DNA of 12,409 nucleotides from Chloroflexaceae bacterium (lineage in GTDB: Bacteria; Chloroflexota; Chloroflexia; Chloroflexales; Chloroflexaceae). This document shows, in pieces, positions 6,255 to 12,409 of the stretch. Both the position numbers and the translations under genes were made by a program. Each line of letters opens with the position of its first letter. Position 1 is the stretch's first letter. A model generated the notes under the pieces. It saw only the letters and a program-made list of their open reading frames with translations, did not search any database and had not been told where the DNA came from. The stretch spans positions 1 to 12,409 of the forward strand of contig JAOACN010000240.1 of the NCBI GenBank assembly GCA_026417815.1. Reading direction: 5' to 3'.

Positions 6255-6935
6255 ATGACCACGCAGCGCATCCTGATCATCGAAGACGAACCCGAAATCG
6301 CCAACTACCTGCGCCGCGGCCTGGTGCTTGAAGGCTTTCAGGTTACCGTGGCCGCCGATGGCCCTACCGGGTTGGCCGCCGCCCGCGAGACGCCGCACGA
6401 CCTGGTCATCCTTGACCTGATGCTCCCCGGTATTGATGGGTTGGAAGTGGCCCGGCGCCTCCGCGCCGCTTCCGACGTTCCGATCATCATCCTCACTGCC
6501 CGCGACGCCGTCGCCGACCGGGTGCGTGGCCTGGAGAACGGCGCCGACGACTACCTGGTGAAGCCCTTCGCCTTTGAGGAACTGCTGGCGCGCATCCGGG
6601 TGCAGTTGCGCCGCCGCCAGGCCAGTTCCGGCAGCGAGGTGCTCCGCTTTGGTAACCTGACCCTCGATACCGCCGCCCGCGAGTTGCGCGTCGGCGAGCG
6701 CCGGGTCGAGTTGACGGCCAAGGAGTACGACCTGCTGGAACTCTTTATGCGTCACCCCAACCAGGTGCTTACCCGTGAGGTGATCTACGACCGCGTCTGG
6801 GGGTACGACTTCGGCGGCGAGAGTAACATCATCGAGGTCTACGTGCGCTACCTGCGCCAGAAACTCGAGGCCCACGGCGAACCCCGCGTGATCCACACCG
6901 TGCGCGGCGCCGGCTATATTCTCCGCGAAGAGTAA
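6255..6935 (+). CDS. OmpR/PhoB-family response regulator
   Basis: A two-component DNA-binding regulator of 226 residues, the normal family length. The receiver domain (5-118) has the acidic pocket Glu10-Asp11, the phosphoacceptor Asp54 in LVILDLMLPG, Thr81 in ILTARD and Lys103 in LVKPF, so it should be phosphorylated in the usual way. The C-terminal winged helix (about 128-226) carries the typical ELTAKEYDLLELFMRHPNQ block, VIYDRVWG, and the closing VRYLRQKLE and HTVRGAGYIL. The start is ATG 6255 with a weak GGCAGG just upstream and a strong promoter before it. No histidine kinase gene is in the window; the next gene encodes a degenerate cyclase. The regulator is therefore an orphan here, and its target genes are unknown. 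Confidence 0.95.
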   Translation: MTTQRILIIEDEPEIANYLRRGLVLEGFQVTVAADGPTGLAAARETPHDLVILDLMLPGIDGLEVARRLRAASDVPIIILTARDAVADRVRGLENGADDYLVKPFAFEELLARIRVQLRRRQASSGSEVLRFGNLTLDTAARELRVGERRVELTAKEYDLLELFMRHPNQVLTREVIYDRVWGYDFGGESNIIEVYVRYLRQKLEAHGEPRVIHTVRGAGYILREE

Positions 6936-6955
6936 GATATTGCAATCTGCGATCC

Positions 6956-6985
6956 TTGGTCGTCACCGTCTGCGGGTGCTATGCT
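6956..6985 (+). promoter_or_regulatory. Candidate extended -10 promoter for the pseudo-cyclase gene
   Basis: TATGCT (6980-6985) is preceded by TGC in the extended -10 position. TTGGTC (6956-6961) lies 18 nt further upstream. Transcription would start near 6992, which is compatible with translation from ATG 7036 but not from the in-frame TTG at 6940. Confidence 0.45.
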
Positions 6986-7035
6986 TATGGCCCCATGCCG
7001 GGTGTTCCCGCAACCCGCATCGCACCGGGGCCAGT

Positions 7036-7902
7036 ATGTGTCTGCCCACCACCCGCCAGGCCGGGCGTCGGCTGCGCCCCGTGCTGGCCATTGGCGCCCT
7101 GATCGTGACGGCGATCGCCATCCTGTTCGCCCCCCGCTTCGCGCTCGCGCCGCTGCTGGTCACCGCCGTGGTGATCATCTGGGATCGGCTGGCCCTCGAA
7201 CGCGACCTGCGGCGTCTGGCCGCCAGCGTGGCCGACACCGAGACCGGGGCCAAGCTGGAGATCACCAGCGGCGCCTGGGGCGAGTTGTGCCACGCCGTCA
7301 ACCGGTTGCGCCAGCAACGGCGCGCCGACCAGCAACTCCAGCGCCTGCTCCCTGAACTCCCCGCGGTTGAGGATCTGCTGGAAACGGACCTGCCGCCCGA
7401 GGGGCTGCCTCGCGATATCGTGGCGCTGGCCATTGCCCTGCCCGAGGGCTCGGCGCAAACGGCGCGCCTGCGCGAAGCCGCCTCGCTCGCCGTTGATAGC
7501 GTCCGCCAGTACGATGCCCTGCTCACCCGTTTCGGCCCGCACCTGGCGGTGATCTTTGGCGTCACGGGCCGGCAAGGCCCCGCGGCGCTCCTGCGAAACG
7601 CGCGTCAGGCGGCGCGCGCCCTGCACGCGCAGTGGCGCCTTGACGCCGCGCGGCGGCCCCGCCTTGCCCTGGCCAGCGGCCAGGCCCGCGTGGTGATCCT
7701 CCCCGGTCTCGGCCTGCATGTCATCGGGCCACCCGTTGATCAGGCCCTCGCCCTGCTCGACCTGGCCGACGAGGATCTGCTGCTGTGTAACGAAGAGGCC
7801 TACCTCAGCCTGCGCCGCCTCGGCCTGGTGCCGGCCCAGCTCGCCAGCCAGCGCCCCGTCGCCAGCGCCGCCCATCCCAGCGCCTACGCCATCCCCCTCT
7901 GA
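7036..7902 (+). CDS. Membrane protein with HAMP-like linker and degenerate class III cyclase domain
   Basis: The 288-residue product starts with two hydrophobic segments (about 15-32 and 35-49) joined by a very short turn, so almost no sensor lies outside the membrane. Residues 52-97 follow a HAMP-like pattern (LERDLRRLAASV, then WGELCHAVNRL). Residues 125-262 align by eye with class III adenylyl/guanylyl cyclases: a first strand at IVALAIAL, FGPHLAVIFG, ASGQARVVILPG, VIGPPVDQALALLDLADEDLLLCNEEAYLSL. Key residues are lost: no metal-binding Asp in the first strand, GD becomes GP at 167-168, and in the VNLAAR-like motif the Asn is Asp235 and the Arg is Ala239. It is probably catalytically dead and may bind a nucleotide or a partner. 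The start at ATG 7036 has only a weak GGGG upstream; TTG 6940 is possible. It follows the response regulator by 100 nt. The cyclase relationship is inferred from pattern, not searched. Confidence 0.65.
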   Translation: MCLPTTRQAGRRLRPVLAIGALIVTAIAILFAPRFALAPLLVTAVVIIWDRLALERDLRRLAASVADTETGAKLEITSGAWGELCHAVNRLRQQRRADQQLQRLLPELPAVEDLLETDLPPEGLPRDIVALAIALPEGSAQTARLREAASLAVDSVRQYDALLTRFGPHLAVIFGVTGRQGPAALLRNARQAARALHAQWRLDAARRPRLALASGQARVVILPGLGLHVIGPPVDQALALLDLADEDLLLCNEEAYLSLRRLGLVPAQLASQRPVASAAHPSAYAIPL

Positions 7903-7913
7903 TGCGCCGGCGG

Positions 7914-7968
7914 CCCTCCGCCAGGGAGGGTCTGGGAAGGCGGAGCCCTCCCGGAAAAACACGTTTTC
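7914..7968 (+). terminator. Competing hairpins after the pseudo-cyclase gene, possible terminator
   Basis: GGGAGGG (7924-7930) can pair with CCCTCCC (7946-7952) or, as GGAGGG, with CCCTCC (7914-7919), but not both. A third short hairpin, GAAAA (7954-7958) with TTTTC (7964-7968), follows. The 7924-7952 hairpin is a degenerate inverted-orientation member of the CTGGGAGGGC repeat family. The first hairpin starts 12 nt after the stop codon, so terminator or 3'-end function is plausible. Confidence 0.45.
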
Positions 7969-8007
7969 ACCCTGTCGTTGTCCGACAAAACCTACGGGCT
8001 TACCATA

Positions 8008-8104
8008 GCTCTACGTTGTCACTTTGCCGCTGGCGAGGGTTGCGGGGGCCTGCGGCCCCCGAAGATCTTCCCAGCGGCAACCGCGGCAAGTGACAACGTA
8101 GAGC
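8008..8104. repeat. Palindromic dispersed element, copy B
   Basis: A 97-bp element with perfect 17-bp terminal inverted repeats, GCTCTACGTTGTCACTT (8008-8024) and AAGTGACAACGTAGAGC (8088-8104). A second 9-bp pairing, TGCCGCTGG (8025-8033) with CCAGCGGCA (8071-8079), is offset by an 8-nt bulge on the right side. A central hairpin GGGGGCC-TGC-GGCCCCC lies at 8044-8060. It encodes nothing. Copy A at 3827-4001 shares the left 58 bp and the right 30 bp. The structure suits a MITE- or REP-like element mobilised by an enzyme encoded elsewhere. Confidence 0.8.
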
Positions 8105-8115
8105 CAGGCGGTTAG

Positions 8116-8150
8116 AGGGGTATGGGGAACCCCGGGTTCCCCATACCCCT
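8116..8150. repeat. 35-bp near-perfect palindrome
   Basis: Arms of 17 bp, AGGGGTATGGGGAACCC (8116-8132) and its exact reverse complement (8134-8150), flank a single C. It shares AGGGGTATGGGGAA with the hairpin at 1953-1980. Confidence 0.8.
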
Positions 8151-8152
8151 GC

Positions 8153-8234
8153 ACCCTGCGAGGGTCGGGTCCGCCCCCCGTTGGCGGCCCGGGGAGAACC
8201 CGCGGTTCCCCCGGCGCGCAACCCGGAGGGTTGC
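8153..8234. repeat. Run of four back-to-back small hairpins
   Basis: ACCCT-GCG-AGGGT (8153-8165); GGG-T-CCGCC pairing with GGCGG-CCC (8167-8190); GGGG-A-GAACC pairing with GGTTC-CCCC (8191-8212); GCAACCC-GGA-GGGTTGC (8218-8234). Two of them carry the same single-nucleotide bulge on the left arm. Together with the palindrome and copy B upstream they leave few unpaired bases between 8008 and 8234. The remaining part of this gene-free region, 8235-8285, shows nothing recognisable. Confidence 0.65.
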
Positions 8235-8285
8235 ACCCAACTGGCGCGTTTAGCGCGTCAGCATGCCCTGCGTAATGGTACACCC

Positions 8286-8314
8286 TTGCGTTTTGATCTT
8301 GCGCGGCGTATAAT
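8286..8314 (+). promoter_or_regulatory. Promoter of the ribosomal protein S1 gene
   Basis: TTGCGT (8286-8291) and a perfect TATAAT (8309-8314) are separated by exactly 17 nt. Transcription would start near 8321, giving a leader of about 60 nt before ATG 8382. An in-frame ATG at 8313 lies inside the -10 box and cannot be the start if this promoter is used. Confidence 0.65.
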
Positions 8315-8381
8315 GTCAACGGTTGATCAGTACATCTCCCAGGCTGCGTCTTCGATCCCTCGCGTTGAGCAAGGACGGCGC

Positions 8382-9596
8382 ATGGAAGAATCGAAAGGGA
8401 TTGCCGCAGAGTCCGGAGCGCCTTCCTCGCCGAACCACGGTGAGAACGGATCGACGTCCGAAGCTGAGGATATGGCTCTGATGGAGCAGTACCTCAGGGA
8501 CCCTGCGCACGAGTACCGCAATCTCAAGTATGGCGACACGGTTGACGGCAAAATTATGCGCGTTGACCGTGACGAGATCCTTGTTGATATCGGCGCCAAG
8601 GCCGAGGGCGTCGTCCCCGCCCGCGAGATGCAATCCCTCACCCCCGAAGATCGCGCCGCCCTCAAGGTCGGCGATACGCTGCTCGTCTTCGTCGTGCAGT
8701 CCGAGGATAAAGAAGGACGCGCCATTCTTTCGATTGATAAAGCGCGACAGGAACGAAGCTGGCGGGCGCTCCAGGCCGCCTACGAGCGTGGCGAGGTGAT
8801 CAGGGCGCGGGTGGTGAACTATAACAAAGGCGGCCTGCTCGTGAACCTCGATGGGGTGCGCGGCTTCGTGCCCGCCTCCCAGGTTTCGGGCATCAGCCGG
8901 GGTCCCGATACGCAGAAACAGTCCGATATGGCCCGCATGGTCAATACGGAACTGCCGCTCAAAGTGATTGAGATCAACCGGAACCGCAACCGTCTCATCC
9001 TCTCCGAACGCCAGGCGGTTCAAGAGTCGCGCGAGTTGAAAAAGGACGAACTCCTGTCCAGCCTCCGCGAGGGGGATATCCGGACAGGCGTGGTTAGTTC
9101 GGTGTGCGACTTCGGGGCCTTTGTTGATATTGGCGGCGCCGACGGTCTCGTGCATTTGTCCGAGATCTCGTGGAGCCGGGTTAAGCATCCCTCGGAGGTG
9201 TTAAAGGTTGGCGATACGGTACAGGTGTATATTTTGAGTATTGATCACGAACGCAAACGGATTGCCCTGTCGATAAAACGAACTCAGAGCGAACCCTGGA
9301 CCCGCGCGGGCGAGAAGTATCACCTCGGCCAGATCGTGGAAGGCACGATTACCCAGATCGCTTCGTTCGGCGCCTTCGCGCGGATCGAGGATGGTATCGA
9401 GGGCCTCATCCATGTCTCCGAAATGGGTGATGAGCGCATCCAGAACCCCAGAGATGTACTCACCGAAGGACAGACCGTCCGCGCGCGCATTATTCGGATT
9501 GACCCGGCACGCAAGCGCATGGGGCTTAGCCTGCGCCTCAACCCCGACGTGAGCGAGGAAGCTGACGCCGAGGAGCCAGGGGATACGTCATCCTGA
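8382..9596 (+). CDS. rpsA: 30S ribosomal protein S1 (four S1 domains)
   Basis: S1 binds mRNA leaders and helps the small ribosomal subunit start translation. The 404-residue product has an acidic, low-complexity N-terminus (1-46) and four S1 RNA-binding OB folds at about 49-120, 136-210, 228-299 and 315-386. The last two are the most canonical (SVCDFGAFVDI, GLVHLSEISW; QIASFGAFARI, GLIHVSEM). A short acidic tail follows. Four domains are typical of many non-proteobacterial S1 proteins, against six in Escherichia coli. The start at ATG 8382 is chosen because AAGGA lies at 8371-8375 with 6-nt spacing and the promoter sits just upstream; the frame stays open back to 8181, so longer starts (8313, 8181) are possible but less likely. 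It could instead be an S1-like RNA-binding protein that is not a ribosomal subunit, but domain number and order favour RpsA. Confidence 0.9.
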   Translation: MEESKGIAAESGAPSSPNHGENGSTSEAEDMALMEQYLRDPAHEYRNLKYGDTVDGKIMRVDRDEILVDIGAKAEGVVPAREMQSLTPEDRAALKVGDTLLVFVVQSEDKEGRAILSIDKARQERSWRALQAAYERGEVIRARVVNYNKGGLLVNLDGVRGFVPASQVSGISRGPDTQKQSDMARMVNTELPLKVIEINRNRNRLILSERQAVQESRELKKDELLSSLREGDIRTGVVSSVCDFGAFVDIGGADGLVHLSEISWSRVKHPSEVLKVGDTVQVYILSIDHERKRIALSIKRTQSEPWTRAGEKYHLGQIVEGTITQIASFGAFARIEDGIEGLIHVSEMGDERIQNPRDVLTEGQTVRARIIRIDPARKRMGLSLRLNPDVSEEADAEEPGDTSS

Positions 9597-9607
9597 GGCA
9601 ATGAGGC

Positions 9608-9626
9608 GCCACACCCACGGTGTGGC
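9608..9626. repeat. Hairpin after the S1 gene
   Basis: GCCACACC (9608-9615) and GGTGTGGC (9619-9626) form a perfect 8-bp stem around CAC, 12 nt after the S1 stop codon. There is no U-tract after it, so it may protect the transcript end rather than terminate. The rest of 9627-9842 shows no CIRCE-type inverted repeat and no convincing promoter for clpC. Confidence 0.5.
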
Positions 9627-9842
9627 CCGGGCGCCCGGGAAGCGGCAACCTCCCGGCTCCCAACCCTCCGTGGTTCCCCGCAGAGTCCACTGGACCCCGC
9701 CTTCTCCATGGACGGAATCTGAGGAGCCCCGATGCCTGCTCAGACTCCAGGCTCTGCCGGTATATCGGGCATCGGTCGCCTGTACGTTCATCCCTGTGGG
9801 CGCACCTGCGACTGGTTCAGGGATAGCTAGTGGAGAACTTCC

Positions 9843-12371
<2,529 letters not shown>

Positions 12372-12374
12372 GAA

Positions 12375-12408
12375 CTGTCTCTTATACACATCTCCGAGCC
12401 CACGAGAC
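12375..12408. other. Sequencing adapter (Nextera/Tn5) left at the contig end
   Basis: 12375-12393 reads CTGTCTCTTATACACATCT, the reverse complement of the 19-bp Tn5 mosaic end used in Nextera libraries. It is followed directly by CCGAGCCCACGAGAC (12394-12408), the read-2 side adapter. The final base, 12409, would be the first index base. This is artificial sequence and should be trimmed. Real DNA ends at about 12374. Confidence 0.97.
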
Positions 12409-12409
12409 C

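Noticed and set aside
6940..7035. TTG-initiated extension of 32 residues on the pseudo-cyclase protein
   Set aside because: No ribosome binding site is seen at TTG 6940, the extra residues (Cys, His and Arg-rich) do not look like a signal or domain, and a promoter candidate lies within the extension.
7903..8285. CRISPR array or clustered RNA genes in the palindrome-rich stretch
   Set aside because: The repeats are different palindromes without regular spacers, and no tRNA or rRNA fold was recognised.
9597..9842. CIRCE (HrcA) or CtsR operator upstream of clpC
   Set aside because: No TTAGCACTC...GAGTGCTAA inverted repeat or tandem heptad CtsR site is present; only a GC-rich hairpin at 9608-9626.

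Overview
The window is strongly G+C-rich DNA carrying eight supportable protein genes separated by intergenic regions full of palindromic repeats. The mix of genes fits Chloroflexota, most likely the Chloroflexales/Roseiflexus side: a short four-S1-domain ribosomal protein S1, ClpC, a translin-family protein, a solitary NurA-type nuclease, an LmbE/PIG-L deacetylase, a PHA synthase and a free-standing glycogen-binding-like domain. This placement is inferred from gene content and style; no rRNA or tRNA gene is present to test it. The last 35 bases are Nextera (Tn5) adapter, so the right end is the end of an assembled contig, not natural DNA. The left end starts inside a low-complexity dispersed repeat and is probably an assembly break as well.

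Layout: bases 1-45, part of a dispersed inverted repeat; 158-1897 (+), polyhydroxyalkanoate synthase; 1992-2318 (-), a 108-residue CBM48/E-set protein, convergent with phaC and ending at an intrinsic terminator; 2682-3803 (-), NurA-family nuclease; 3827-4001, copy A of a palindromic element; 4111-4749 (-), translin-family protein with a TATAAT -10 box; 4780-5200, a gene-free stretch with one hairpin repeat; 5216-5923 (+), PIG-L/LmbE deacetylase; 5928-6108, a repeat element with a long stem-loop; 6255-6935 (+), OmpR-type response regulator behind a near-consensus promoter; 7036-7902 (+), a membrane protein with a HAMP-like linker and a degenerate nucleotide-cyclase domain; 7903-8285, a gene-free stretch almost entirely made of hairpins, including copy B of the palindromic element; 8382-9596 (+), ribosomal protein S1; 9843-12371 (+), ClpC unfoldase.

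The genes do not form one operon. Most have their own recognisable promoter or are separated by repeats. Two loose themes can be seen. One is carbon storage: PHA synthase lies next to a small protein with a glycogen-binding fold. The other is housekeeping: S1 for translation initiation, ClpC for protein quality control. The response regulator has no histidine kinase beside it; the next gene encodes a membrane-anchored pseudo-cyclase instead. No defence island, CRISPR array, prophage or IS transposase was found.

The most interesting material is the degenerate cyclase beside the response regulator, and the intergenic palindromes: at least three short repeat families recur here, and two copies of one element keep their ends complementary although the end sequences differ.
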